A stretch of 64,000 nt of DNA from Limanda limanda (GCF_963576545.1 NC_083651.1:11210386-11274385), one strand, 5' to 3'. Shown: positions 14,001 to 25,510, numbered from the stretch's first letter. Numbers and translations: made by a program. The notes: generated by a model not told the origin, from the sequence alone.

Positions 14001-14456
14001 GATGGAAAGAACCAAAGGAACGGACCGTACTAGTCATGGGAATAGGAAGAAGTGTGTGTGTGTGTGTGTTTAGTTTGTGCCTCTTCTGTGGCTTCATTAT
14101 TGCCCTATTCCCTATTCCCTCTGACGTTACTGTCTGTGGCCGTGTACCATCAGCCCCTCTGGCAGCTCCATCCATGACAGGTACAGAGAGAGAGAGAAAA
14201 GAACTCCGTAGGAAGCAAATCTGTCACCGTGCTAACCAAAACATGTCAGTGTGGCGGTGCTGTGTGTCCTGGTGCACGCGTGTGCATGGCGGCGCAGTGT
14301 GGAGAGCTGATTGGAATCCAGGGCAGCTACAGTGGAGAGTTCATTTCACAGATCTAGAGACGGAGGGGACGAGTACAGAGGTTCTGAAAGAGGTGGAAAG
14401 GGTGGTTCCTCTGCAGACGCTGAACTTTGAGGTGCTGTGAAGAGTGTGAGTATGTG

Positions 14457-14460
<4 letters not shown>
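11045..14460. other. non-coding stretch, no gene seen
   Basis: No exon could be supported. Open frames here are C-rich or S/P-rich translations of pyrimidine tracts (for example around 11,880-11,960 and 12,520-12,990) without domain resemblance or splice context. Confidence 0.5.

Positions 14461-14491
<31 letters not shown>
14461..14491. repeat. (TG)n microsatellite
   Basis: About 15 TG units. The sequence just to the right (14,565-14,760, with CAGGACCAGTAGACCTCATG and GGTTAAGGTGAGGGTTCAGA) has the feel of a degenerate TG-flanking fish repeat of the GTTAAGGTT type. Confidence 0.85.
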
Positions 14492-14494
<3 letters not shown>

Positions 14495-14894
14495 CTATAA
14501 TACTGTACTGTATATTTGTGTTACCTCTTCAAGACCTTTTCTAGAATGAACACTTTTCACCTTGTCAGGACCAGTAGACCTCATGGGAACCAAAGTCCGA
14601 TTCTCACGATGCAAAAACCTCATTTCTGAGGTTCTGGTTAAGGTGAGGGTTCAGATATAAACTGTGGTTACATTGAGGTTAGGCATGGTTTTGGTACGGC
14701 TGGCCACTATGAATGCCCGTCAATGCTAAAAGGAAGGATCACAACCACAGGATGTGTGTGTGCGCGCATGTGTATATTTGTGTTCAGGTAAAGGTTAAGG
14801 TTGGGTACATAGTAACTATGGTAAAGAGGAGAGTAAGTTCAATATAATATCAATATAAGTCATTCTAATGTCCTCTGAAGTCAGGCAGTCACTA

Positions 14895-14895
<1 letters not shown>

Positions 14896-14949
<54 letters not shown>
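14896..14949. repeat. (TG)n microsatellite, about 26 units
   Basis: Uninterrupted TG run of about 53 bases, long enough to be polymorphic. Neighbouring pyrimidine-rich DNA (15,005-15,090) makes P/S-rich spurious frames. Confidence 0.95.
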
Positions 14950-14953
<4 letters not shown>

Positions 14954-15513
14954 TGGCCTCTGGGGAGCCAGCTCCTCTCCCTGGGTTATGTTGAGCCCAT
15001 CTGAGTCTCTCTCCCACCCCTCCAGCTGTTCCCCCCCACCACCACCTCCAACCTCCCCCCTCCAGCCGCATCCATCCAAATTCACCTCCTCCCAGTCTCT
15101 GTCTCACGACTCCGAGCCCAATGCCGCTCAGATAAGAATTAATAACAGCTCTTCACTTGTGTGTTGTTTGTGTTATTCGCCTCCAGACCACGGTGCCGAT
15201 TTGAATTGCAGATTAATCGTGGTGCCGTGAAAAGTTGAGCGCTGGGTGACCTGTAGTTGTTTTGCACTGACCGCTGCAGCCCAGTGTTTTCTACTGAATT
15301 GACTCCAGCTATTAGACTGCGCCACAAGCGGAGCGGTATGAATTCCCATATAAGGCAGGAGGACCCTTTCTAACCTCCTCCCTCCTCCTCCACCTCCTCC
15401 TCCTCGTCCTCCCCCACTCTCTCTTCTCAACCCCCTCACTCCCTCACTGCAACCAGCTCTCACTGTCAGCTCGCTCTTCCCTTTCTGCTCAGACTGTGGT
15501 CCAATGCCCTTAA

Positions 15514-15538
15514 GACACACACACACACACACACACAC
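15514..15538. repeat. (AC)n microsatellite
   Basis: About 12 AC units, 270 bases before the long AG tract. Confidence 0.9.
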
Positions 15539-15800
15539 GGACAAATATCTTATCGAGGGCTGCCTGAGAACAACAACACTTTGTGTATCTCTCTGCTCGA
15601 GCACTGACACTTGTCATTTGGTGTTTTCATTCTGTCACTCGCTGTGGTACCTGTCTGGACATCTTCATCGCTGCATCACTGTCAGCCACACAACACAGTA
15701 AATATGAGACCAAAACTTCAGACCAGCCTTCACAAATCCAACGGGAGGGATGAGAAGGGAGAGGGAGGTGGAGACGGATTGAGGGGCAAAGATACTGACA

Positions 15801-17160
<1,360 letters not shown>

Positions 17161-17162
17161 AC

Positions 17163-18205
17163 AGCCGGTACGGGAAGGACGACATCCAGCTTCGCTGGAG
17201 CTACGCCAGAAGCTAAAGGCCGAATTATAGCCGTTTTTTACGCACGCACGCAGCTTCTACGGACTCGTTTTGGTTTATAGTTCCCTCACGGTTGCGGGTG
17301 TTGCAACGCAATTCACCGCCAGGCCACTAGGCGGAGTAATGTTTTTTGTTGAAGTCGGCTCTTCTTCGTGTGTGGCACACGTTAATTTACATCGCCACGG
17401 CGGCTCCTCAGAGCCTTTTTCTGGCGGATAAATCCGCCGGTCAGTGACGGGTTATACTAGTGGACATGGTTTCGGATCTTTTCTGCCAAGTGCTCTTCTA
17501 TTTGGTCCATATTCGTTCTTCTAAATCTTCCGTGGTTTCCGCAGTTTCCGGGATTGAAACCGGAAACTAGACTCCGGACGGGATGTAGTAAGCAGACCAA
17601 TCACAAGCCTTGCGGGCTGCGTGAGGCTCGCGTCGCTTTGTCGTATAGTCAGAAAAATTGGCTGACGCACGCAAGCCGCAACACGCCCCCCGCAAGTACG
17701 CGAGGGGCGTGTTGCATCTCACGCGTGTGTGCGTGCGTGCGTAAAAAGGCGAGTATAAATCGGCCTAAAGTGGCTAACACGGAGCTAAGTGGCTAACACG
17801 GAGGAAGTGGACAGCCGGTACGGACACCACGACATCCAGCTTCGGAAGCTACGCTGGAGCTACGCCAGAAGCTAAGTGGCTAACACGGAGGAAGTGGACA
17901 GCCGGTACGGACACCACGACATCCAGCTTCGGGAGCTACGCCAGAAGCTAAGTGGCTAACACGGAGCTAAGTGGCTAACACGGAGCTAAGTGGCTAACAC
18001 GGAGCTAGGTGGCTAACACGGAGGAAGTGGACAGGTACCGACACCACGACATCCAGCTTCGGGAGCTACGCCAGAAGCTAAGTGGCTAACATGGAGCTAA
18101 GTGGCTAACACAGAGGAAGTGGATAGGCCGGTACGGACACCACGACATCCAGCTTCGGGAGCTACGCGAGGAGCTAAGTGGCTAACACGGGGGAAGTGGA
18201 CAGCC
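17163..18205. repeat. minisatellite at 5' side of BEL element (split by a MITE)
   Basis: Units of roughly 76 bp share AGCCGGTACGGACACCACGA, CATCCAGCTTCGGGAGCTAC and GCCAGAAGCTAAGTGG. They are mixed with a 19-bp sub-repeat, CTAAGTGGCTAACACGGAG, present several times in a row near 17,945-18,010. The first unit (17,163-17,217) is cut off from the others by the 17,218-17,765 insertion. The array ends about 55 bases before the gag start at 18,262, so it lies in the element's leader. Confidence 0.85.
17218..17765. mobile_element. 548-bp MITE with terminal inverted repeats
   Basis: Left end GGCCGAATTATAGCCGTTTT then TTACGCACGCACGCA. The right end, read on the opposite strand, is GGCCGATTTATACTCGCC then TTTTTACGCACGCACGCA. 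TAAA flanks both ends (17,214-17,217 and 17,766-17,769), consistent with a short target duplication (TAA or TAAA). It interrupts a minisatellite unit whose intact versions read AGAAGCTAAGTGG, so the empty site is visible. It contains an internal 12-bp inverted repeat (17,678-17,689 / 17,704-17,715). No transposase frame. Superfamily not assigned; GG..CC ends with a 3-4 bp duplication would suit PIF/Harbinger-like elements. Confidence 0.85.
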
Positions 18206-18261
18206 TTCACGCCAGCTTACCTCCTCATCTGATATCGCCATATCAACAGACTTTCACCGTA

Positions 18262-19498
18262 ATGGACGACATGAACAACACGAGTAAAGTGAGCGCAGCG
18301 GCAAGTGCATCATCCAGCTCAAATGGCCATGGCCAGAGCAAAACCTGACGGTGCACAAGCCAGAGCAGCACACTCCAAGAGGGAAATCGAGCTGAAAGTT
18401 GAGCAGGCACGCATTCAAGCTACTCTGGATGCATTAAAGGAGGAAAAAGAAAGAGATGCTGCCATAGCTGAAGCTAACACGTTACAAGCTGGTTTATCAG
18501 AACTTGATGTTAATGTGCCCAGCAGAAGCCCTGGTCCAGTGTCTCAGGAAATGAAATACCAGCGCACCGCTGATTATGTTGAATGGCAAGCCGGCACAGG
18601 TGAATTACCTATGAAAATAAATGACATTGTTGCCCCTCATCAAAGCAAACCACAATTAAACAATGAAGATGAAGATGTTAAGCCAATACTGCATTCCCAA
18701 CACAAAGGTTTTTCCAGAACACAACCTGCTGCTCCTGCCTACACCACGCCTCATCACACATCACAGGCTCCTCAGGATCGTGGATCACGACCACAACAGA
18801 ACATCGATGATCATTCCCCACTTCCTGAGCAGAGAACCTCTTACGGATCCCAAACAACTATGGATCTGGCAAAATATCTTGCACGCAGCAACCTAGTAAC
18901 CTCAGGCCTCACCACATTTGATGACCAACCATTGAACTATTGGGCGTGGAAAGCATCTTTTCTGACTGCTATTGCAGGTTTAGACCTATCTGCTGGTGAA
19001 GAACTCGACGTACTATCCAAGTATCTGGGTAAAGAGTCAGCAGAACAGGTGAGAAGACTCAAAGCAGTCAATGTCAGAAACCCAAATGCTGGACTGTTAA
19101 TGGCATGGGAGAGACTTGAGGAAATCTACGGCTCACCAGAAGCTATTGAACAAGCCCTCTTCTACAAGCTGGAAAGCTTTCCCAAGTTTACGACAAGAGG
19201 ACAAGAGAAGTGGATGTCCTTTGGTTCAAAGTTCAAACGTGATCATCGTGTCAGTTTCCCACCTTTCGCTGTATTGGTAGACTTTGTTCGCACAGAAGCA
19301 AAAACTCGCACTGATCCCAGCTTTAATCTCTTCACGCCAGTCTCTATGGAGAGAAAGAATAAATGGGACAGACCTGTGAAAATGCCTGTATATGTGCACA
19401 AGACACAAGTTCACCATCAGAAAGATCTGAGTTCAGAGATGACAAATCAGCAGATCCGAACAAACATTGTCCCCTGCATAACAAACCACATCCTTTAA
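18262..19498 (+). pseudogene. BEL/Pao retrotransposon gag-like region, frameshifted
   Basis: The likely gag start is the ATG at 18,262, which reads MDDMNNTSKVSAAAS. A frameshift near 18,335 moves the coding signal into the frame that runs to 19,498. In that frame the protein has an A/R/K/E-rich helical segment (KREIELKVEQARIQATLDAL). Further on comes the gag core typical of fish BEL/Pao elements (motifs LARSNLVTSGLTTFDD, YWAWKASFL, WERLEEIYGSPE, ALFYKLESFPK). A second frameshift near 19,340-19,370 passes the reading to the frame holding the zinc-knuckle region. It is therefore not functional as read. Relationship by motif recognition; exact family not determined. Confidence 0.8.
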
Positions 19499-19499
19499 G

Positions 19500-20307
19500 G
19501 AAATGCAGAGGCTTTAGAGAGAAGAGTCTAGAGGAACGCAAACAGCTTTTAAAGTAAAACTATGTATGCTTCCGCTGCTGCTCATCCACAGATCATCTCG
19601 CCAGGAACTGCTCAGCTGAAGTCCAATGTATGGAGTGTGGCAGCACCGGTCACGTGACAGCGCTCCACCCAGGACCACCTGTCTGGAAATCCAAGACGTC
19701 CCCTCCCTCTTCAGAGTATGGCGGGGAGGAAGACAAAGCGGACATCCAGGAGGTCACATCAAGGTGCACACAGGTGTGCGGTAAAGGAGTAAGCTTCACA
19801 GCATGCTCCAAGATATGCCTCGTAAGCGTGTATCCAGCCGGACACAGAGGAGAGGCCAAGAAAATGTATGCAATGCTGAATGAGCAAAGCAACCGCTCCT
19901 TGGCAAGCTCCAAGTTCTTTGACATTTTCAAAATCTCAGGGTCCTCCTGCCCGTACACATTGAAAACATGTGCTGGACAAAAAGAGACAACGGGCAGGAG
20001 AGCCTGTGGGTTCACCGTGGAGTCAGCAGATGAGAAACTTAGTTTTCCTCCACCCACACTTCTAGAGTGCAACCAAATTCCTAATAACCACTCAGAGATA
20101 CCTACCCCTACTGCAGCTCGCCACCATACTCACCTGAAGCACATCGCCGACATGATACCACCCCTCGATCCGGACGCCGACATTCTCCTCCTGCTGGGAA
20201 GAGACATTCTCAGTGTCCACAAGGCCCGTGAACAGATAAGTGGTCCAGGAAACGCTCCGTTCGCTCAAAGGCTGGACCTGGGATGGGTTGTCGTCGGTGA
20301 CGTGTGA
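19500..20307 (+). pseudogene. BEL/Pao zinc knuckle and aspartic-protease region
   Basis: Downstream of gag, cysteine/histidine clusters (CPLHNKPHPLRKC, then CFRCCSSTDH..C and CMECGSTGH) mark nucleocapsid-like knuckles. A stop codon (TAA, 19,555-19,557) interrupts them. From 19,630 one frame stays open to 20,307 and carries the BEL/Pao (A17-like) protease region: LVSVYPAG, then AMLNEQSNRSLASSKFFDIF. The typical linker DADILLLLGRDIL and QRLDLGWVVVGDV close the segment. As I recall related fish elements, the residue after AML is Asp, the presumed catalytic residue; here it is Asn (about 19,875-19,900). Decayed element. Confidence 0.75.
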
Positions 20308-20790
20308 CTTGCAGGAGCCCACAGACCATCAGAGGTGAGCAGCTACAAGACATTCATTTTAGATAATGGTCGGGCCAGCCATCTGCAGCCATGCAACAGC
20401 CAAATCAAGGGAGAAGAGATCTTCAGTCAAGCACCTAAGCATTCACATCATGCTACACTGACCCCCTCGTACTGCTCAACGACACATCATGATGACAGCT
20501 TAGGACAAACGATCTTCACTCGAAGTGCTGATGACGATAAACTTGCACCATCAGCGGAGGACACGATGTTTCTCCAGACCATGGAAGCTGAGCTCCATCA
20601 AGACAGCTCGAACAGCTGGGTGGAGCCATTACCCTTAGGTCATAGGTCACCAAGAAAGAGAAAAAACAGGCACACAACCGCCTTGTGTCACTGCGGCGCT
20701 AACTCGAAAAACGGCCGCAGATGAAGGCCCATTTCATCGAGTTCATGGAAAACATGCTCAGCAAAGGACACACAGAAGAATTTGTGCATT
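20308..20790 (+). pseudogene. BEL/Pao reverse-transcriptase N-terminal remnant
   Basis: After a stop at 20,305-20,307, an open frame from 20,335 to 20,724 contains ADDDKLAPSAEDTMFLQTM and SSNSWVEPLPL. This is the segment preceding and entering the RT domain in BEL/Pao polyproteins. A further piece in another frame (MKAHFIEFMENMLSKGH, about 20,720-20,770) continues it. Homology then ends abruptly: there is no RT catalytic YxDD, RNase H, integrase or 3' LTR, so the element is truncated here. Confidence 0.7.
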
Positions 20791-20851
20791 TACCATTTCA
20801 ACATTATATCACTTATTAGGGAATATTTTGAACATTCGCCATTTCTAAGAT

Positions 20852-21119
20852 AAGATTAAGATACACTTATTTGTCCCAAACACATGCACAGACATGCACG
20901 GAGGGAAATTTAACCTCTGCTTTTAACCCATCTGGTGCAGGACACACAGAGCAGTGGGCAGACATGTACGGCGAGCAGATGTTGGGGGAGTAAGGTGCCT
21001 TGCCCTAGACAGGGTAGGGAGAATCCTCTTGGATTTTTTTTGACAGATCAATCCAGGTTTGTCTTTTTGTTGTTTCTCAGTGGAGTCGAACCAGAGACGA
21101 ACCAGAGACCTTTTCTGCC
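20852..21119. repeat. SINE-like fish repeat
   Basis: AAGATACACTTATTTGTCCC, GGAGGGAAATTTAACCTCTG, ACACACAGAGCAGTGGGCAG and AAGGTGCCTTGCCCTAGACA follow the order of a very common fish repeat. That repeat ends in a reverse-tRNA-like block (GAGTCGAACCAGAGACGAAC...). Non-coding. It is the host of the inserted exon copy that follows. Confidence 0.6.
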
Positions 21120-21406
21120 AAGTTTCTGCCACTAGTCCACCGCCTCACACAAAACATCTCTCAATGATGAAAGCTTTGAAATAATAGATGTTATTTTCTG
21201 CTGTTTTCCCCAAATCACTGATGTGGCGGCAGTTAAAAAATATTTATTTTTCTCTTCTTTACCTGAAGTTTTTCTAAAAGGTCCATGTTCTGTTCCTTCA
21301 GCTGAGTGTTTGTCTTTTCAAGTTTCTCAAGCCGGTCAGAGTCAGATGAGCGAGGCCGGGCAGCCCGGCCTCGCTCATTTCATCCTGAAGGACATGGTAC
21401 TCAGTG
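21120..21406 (-). pseudogene. tbc1d4: third, decayed copy of the TBC1D4 coiled-coil exon
   Basis: On the minus strand 21,405-21,265 matches the exon at 25,280-25,456: [13 protein letters not shown] is readable, then the frame is lost. After a shift [19 protein letters not shown] and MDLLEKLQ reappear, followed by an intact GT donor and intron sequence. The 5' part of the exon is missing. Between the two readable parts the sequence has been rewritten into a perfect hairpin (21,346-21,378). The copy is flanked by 18-bp direct repeats. Cannot code. Confidence 0.85.
21346..21378. repeat. perfect 15-bp inverted repeat inside the decayed exon
   Basis: ATGAGCGAGGCCGGG (21,346-21,360) and its exact reverse complement (21,364-21,378) surround CAG. 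The sister copy at 62,842-63,018 has ATCGGGCAGCGG at the left arm instead. The right arm is ancestral and the left arm is the new sequence. Confidence 0.9.
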
Positions 21407-21440
21407 CCAGAGACCTTTTCTGCCCGTAAAATTGTTTCCT

Positions 21441-21492
21441 CCCCGGTCTCCCGCGTGACAGACGGGGATACTATCCACTATACTAACGAGGA
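21441..21492 (-). pseudogene. truncated tRNA-Asp (GTC) gene
   Basis: Read on the minus strand from 21,492, the sequence begins TCCTCGTTAGTATAGTGG, has a D-loop/stem and then the anticodon arm CCCCGTCTGTCACGCGGG with anticodon GTC (21,457-21,459). It continues through GAGACCGGGG. This matches eukaryotic tRNA-Asp from base 1 into the T arm. The TTCGATTCC box (B box) and acceptor 3' half are absent: the next bases are AGGAAAC. It cannot form a mature tRNA. Confidence 0.8.
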
Positions 21493-21964
21493 GTTGTACA
21501 GTGTAGGGTTTATGTTATTTTACGATTATTTGAGCCAACTTGCTGGGGAGTAGTAGTTGTCAAGTACCTCGGTTTGTTCTCAATGATCCCCATCATCAAA
21601 CCAGAGATATGTCTAATTTCATCCGATGGGCCAACAGCTCTTTTATCAGAAGTCAATCATTTGATGACTCTAAATTTCATCCACAGCTGCTACTTCACAA
21701 ATATACAGTTTAAATGTTTCACACAACCTGCTGTGGATTTCCCCTCTGATCACTGCTCCTCTCTCCCCAAGGCATTAAAACAGCCTTTAAATAGAAATCT
21801 AAAACTGCTGAGGCCTACCATGGCCTCTTATGTAATAATGCATCCACACAGACCATTTCAGCTTGAGGCTGTGTCCTACACTAGGTGTGCTAGCTTGTAG
21901 ACCAGTAGGGGAACATGATTTCTTTATGAGGGCCTACCGGGCAGGAAGGACATTCAGACAGAAA

Positions 21965-24465
21965 ACAAGGCAAGGTGAGGTTTATTGAAGTATTCATGAC
22001 AGTTCCTGTGTGAAGCCCTCATGTTGACAGTCTGAAAACAGTGATATGAGCACTATTTAGTAGTCAGGACTCAGAGCACCTGATCGAAAATAAAGACCCT
22101 TCACTGACCACAGCCAAGTGCTTTACATTAGATATCGACAAAACGGCCTCCAATCTCTGATGATGGAGAATAAAGGCCAACATTCAGTTATGGCACTACA
22201 GAATAAGCTGAAGAACAGATAAAATCCATGTAATAATGAGTATACAATTACAATAATTTTTTTAGTGTCAAGTTTTTACTACCAATATTTGGTATTTTCT
22301 TTCAAGCTTTTGTCTTAAACCTAAAGAAGGCTGAACAGGTGTAGTGACAAAAAAGGTTTTTCGCATTTAACGTACAACACATCACGGCATTTTTGGGTGA
22401 AATCATCAATTTCTCAGTAATCCTTTCATTTTCGCAAAAGAACAACCACATCTTTGGTTCAATGGTTAATTTCTGTTATGAACAAATACTCGAAGTAAGC
22501 AGAAGGAAGGTCGGAAAGCTGTCAGCAGGCGTGGGTCCCACTTAATCTTCAACTGATTTCAAGACGAGTCGTTTGATATGTTTCGCTCCCTGTAGCGTTG
22601 AGAGGATCCCTGCTGTTCGGAGGCCACCGTTTCTCCATTATTTATGAGAAGTTTGGAGCCATCTTTTTATATCATCACCTCAATAACAACATGAGCATTT
22701 CCTGCTGACGGGGGAACGTCAGGCCGCATTTATCAGCCCATCAAACTTTTGAGTTAGCTCGCCCATCTTAGCAGAGAGTCGGCAAGTGCTGTGGGTATAT
22801 ATGCAAAAAAACACGCGAGAACTGCTGAACACAAACATGTTGCATTGCACGGCAGAAGGAGTCGCAGGATAAAAGTTTTAGACATGAATGTGTCAACACA
22901 ACTTGTCACCAAGGACAGGACGTCTGACAGACATTTTGAAAAAGTAAAAAAAAAAAGAAATCTTGACAGACATCACATTGGATTTAATGTTCGGGGGTTT
23001 TATGAAAGCATGGGCCTGTATTGCTTTCAATTAAGACCTGGCAATGGTGAATCAGACACAGAGGTGGGATAAAACAAAAGTGAGACGAGAGCCAGGGACA
23101 CTCTTTGAATTAATATAAACTGTCTGCTCCGACACTCAGCCAGTTCACTGCTCGTGTTGTGTGTATATGTGTGTGTGTGTGTGCGTACATACACACACAG
23201 TATCTGAAATGTATCAGAGGAAACTGAAATGTCATCTACGTTCTTATTTGCTTTGCAGTTTTGCTTCTCAACTAAAACCCTTGAGTTTTACTGCAAGTTT
23301 TGTACATGTGACAGAAATCAATGCAACTGCTGATATGTGGTGTGTTCAAATCTCAAGTCAGGCAACTGCGGCTGCTCGTCGTCTCACATTCTGTAGGAGA
23401 CCTTCTGACAAATCTCGGGCCGGCAGAAACAAAAAGTCATAACGATTTTCAGAACTCGAGCATGTGATGTAAGCCAAATTCAAACGGCCCCTCCACTTTT
23501 GTCTGTTTTTCGGTGCCTCCTGGGGGAGTGTGAACTCTTGCCTCAGTGGTGCTACAACGAGGCGACACCGCGGTCAGTCACACAGGAAACTGAGAAGGCA
23601 TGCAACATCACATCCTGCCTGAGCTTTGGAAGAAACACTTCCTCCTTAAAAAGCAGTGCAAGTAATAAAGACTCGAATCTCAAGTGACAGCAGTGGGGCG
23701 GGGCTGAGAGATGAGCAGAGAGATACTGCGGCTGAAGTTTTAAAAAAAAAAAGAGAAAAATATGGAAGATGTGTGCCCAGGTGCCTCCATGGAGTAATGC
23801 AGAATAGGTTTGATTTTACAATGGTCTTTGGAGAGAAAATTACATTCACAAACATTTCAAGTGAATACAAAGGTTATAACACAGCCATGTGATTAGCCTG
23901 AGGCAGAGTTTCCATCTCACACACTGGTAATGGCTATACGTTGAACCTGAGGTCCAAATTGTTGACAGCAGGCACCTTCTGTTCCCTGCTCTGTGTTGCT
24001 ACTGGTAGTAAATACATGAAGGCAGTAGTGAAAAGGGATTTGCAGAGGCAGACACACTGCTCACTTATGTCAATCACTTAGAAAATGTCCCTGTGATTAC
24101 CAAGAGATGTGGGCAGGGAGGGATGTTGTGCATCTCACCTCCAAACTGGCAGTGAAAAATATGAGAGAGAGCAGCAGCCCTGATGGAACAGTCTGTTCAC
24201 TAATGTGACTGAAGCCATCCTCCCACCACTCTTATTATCTGCTGACAAACATCACCTATACATTTTCCCATACAGGCTGCACGTCTCAAGTCAAGCCGTC
24301 GCACATTTACAAAACGCCATCGCCGCTGTTGTTCAGCAGCAGCAGCGGCACTACAAGAGCTGTGGAGCCCAGCAGCCCTCCACTTAAAGCAGTCTCCATT
24401 TGTTCACTTCAGTCTTTCTTTTCTGAGCGTCTGCCCAGAGCAGCCAGCCAGCCCCCTGGTTGCCA
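21965..24465 (-). other. 3' UTR of the coiled-coil gene, copy A
   Basis: Sequence between the stop codon at 24,466 and a minus-strand AATAAA (complement of TTTATT at 21,981-21,986) has no coding signal. It is preserved in both D1 copies, as expected for an untranslated last-exon tail of about 2.5 kb. The AATAAA at the same relative place in copy B (59,881-59,886) is intact too. UTR length is an inference. Confidence 0.55.
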
Positions 24466-24696
24466 TCAGGGCTTCTTGGCTGCAGTTTTGGCTTTCCCGT
24501 TGGGTCCTGTTTTGATCTGGGTCATCTCCACATCTGTCAGGGTGTCGGGGGGAACGCACGAGCGCATGCGTTCTATGGTCTTCTGGTGGGCTGCCTTCTC
24601 CTGCTCCAGAGAGCGAATCATGTGCTTCATTTTGCTCTCCCGAGAAAGGAAGGTCTCCATGCTGGTCTCAAGGGTCTGGATCTTCTGCCGTGCAGC
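24466..24696 (-). CDS. tbc1d4: last coding exon, TBC1D4-type C-terminal coiled coil (copy A)
   Basis: A 231-nt exon in phase 0 encodes 76 residues plus stop, from an AG acceptor (CCTCCAG|GCTGCACGG). It begins AARQKIQTLETSMETF, continues KMKHMIRSLEQEKAAHQKTI and ends TGPNGKAKTAAKKP. This is the C-terminus of TBC1D4/AS160 (human tail ...NNKAKIGNKP), a heptad-patterned coiled coil. TBC1D1 has a related but shorter-tailed end, so TBC1D4 is preferred. The exon is intact. In this window it follows not TBC-domain exons but gene X exons, so it may serve a chimeric gene. Confidence 0.9.
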   Translation of the reverse strand, partial: AARQKIQTLETSMETFLSRESKMKHMIRSLEQEKAAHQKTIERMRSCVPPDTLTDVEMTQIKTGPNGKAKTAAKKP

Positions 24697-25279
24697 CTGG
24701 AGGACACACACCACGTACCTCAGTAAATACAGAGGATGATACCAAGATTTCTAGCTCAGCAGCAACTAGCGACCAACACAAGTGTGACTTTTTTCTTTGA
24801 TCCTATTTCAAAATCTCGACAATAAAGTGCAACCAAACACGGTTATAGGGTAAATTATTAGCTTGTGTTGAAGTTCTAAACTCCAGGATTCTGTTTTTCT
24901 TTGTCACATCAGAAATCAACTCTGTGACCTTCATTAATATGCAGAACATGCACAGATTTAAATGTTACTGATCAAAGTGACATAAGAATATTTGGACATG
25001 TAAAGCAGTAAATTCCTTTGTCTTTCTCTCGCTCTAAATGTGTTTTTAACTTATGTTTTAGCGCCATCTATGGGCTGTCTGAGACACTACCAGTGGCAGC
25101 TGTGGAGATGTGTGTGTAAGTTCACCAGTCCATCAGGACATTTACACAGAACATCTTTCAATGATGTAGCTTTGAAATAATAGATGTAATTTATATTTTA
25201 TTTGTTTAAAGCACATGCTGCTGTTTTCCCCAAATCACTGATGTGGCGGCAGATAAAGATTTATTTTTCTCTTCTTTAC

Positions 25280-25456
25280 CTGAAGTTTTTCTAAAAGGTC
25301 CATGTTCTGTTTCCTCAGCTGAGTGTTTGTCTTTTCAAGTTTCTTGCTCCGGTCAGAGTCATCGGGCAGCGGCCCAGCCTCGATCATCTCATCCTGAAGG
25401 ACGTGGTACTCCACCTCGTACGTATGAAGCTGCTTGGAGATGTCCATCTTCATTAC
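25280..25456 (-). CDS. tbc1d4: penultimate coding exon, TBC1D4-type coiled coil (copy A)
   Basis: 177 nt, 59 codons, phase 0 at both ends, with acceptor ACCAG|GTAATG and donor CTTCAG|GTAAAG. Residues [33 protein letters not shown] and [20 protein letters not shown] match the TBC1D4 segment that directly follows the Rab-GAP domain (human [19 protein letters not shown]). The exon boundary (Q|V) is where it is expected for the family. It joins in phase to the 231-nt exon downstream and to the 216-nt gene X exon upstream at 28,477. Confidence 0.9.
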
Positions 25457-25510
25457 CTGGTAAACAGAAGGTCACACGGGGAGAACAGATGCCATCAGTT
25501 ATATAAAGTT

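Larger units (their letters stand above)
21790..25510. repeat. segmental duplication D1, copy A
   Basis: Almost the whole interval reappears in the same orientation at 59,695-63,066. It covers the 3' UTR, the last two coding exons of the TBC1D4 tail and the introns, with only scattered substitutions and small indels. The main difference is about 290 bp (23,405-23,695) present here and missing at 61,290. Bases before 21,790 and after 25,510 do not match the other copy. Confidence 0.95.

Noticed and set aside
17163..18205. Regular repeats that could suggest a CRISPR-like array
   Set aside because: Units are contiguous and variable in length with no unique spacers, in a fish genome; it is a minisatellite of a retrotransposon leader.
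24329..24739. Plus-strand 136-codon open frame, repeated at 61,914-62,321
   Set aside because: Exact antisense of the TBC1D4 coiled-coil last exon; the minus-strand reading matches a known protein, so the plus frame is a shadow.
25280..25456. Assignment of the coiled-coil exons to TBC1D1
   Set aside because: TBC1D1 has a similar segment but ends differently; the KAK..KP tail and commd6 linkage favour TBC1D4.
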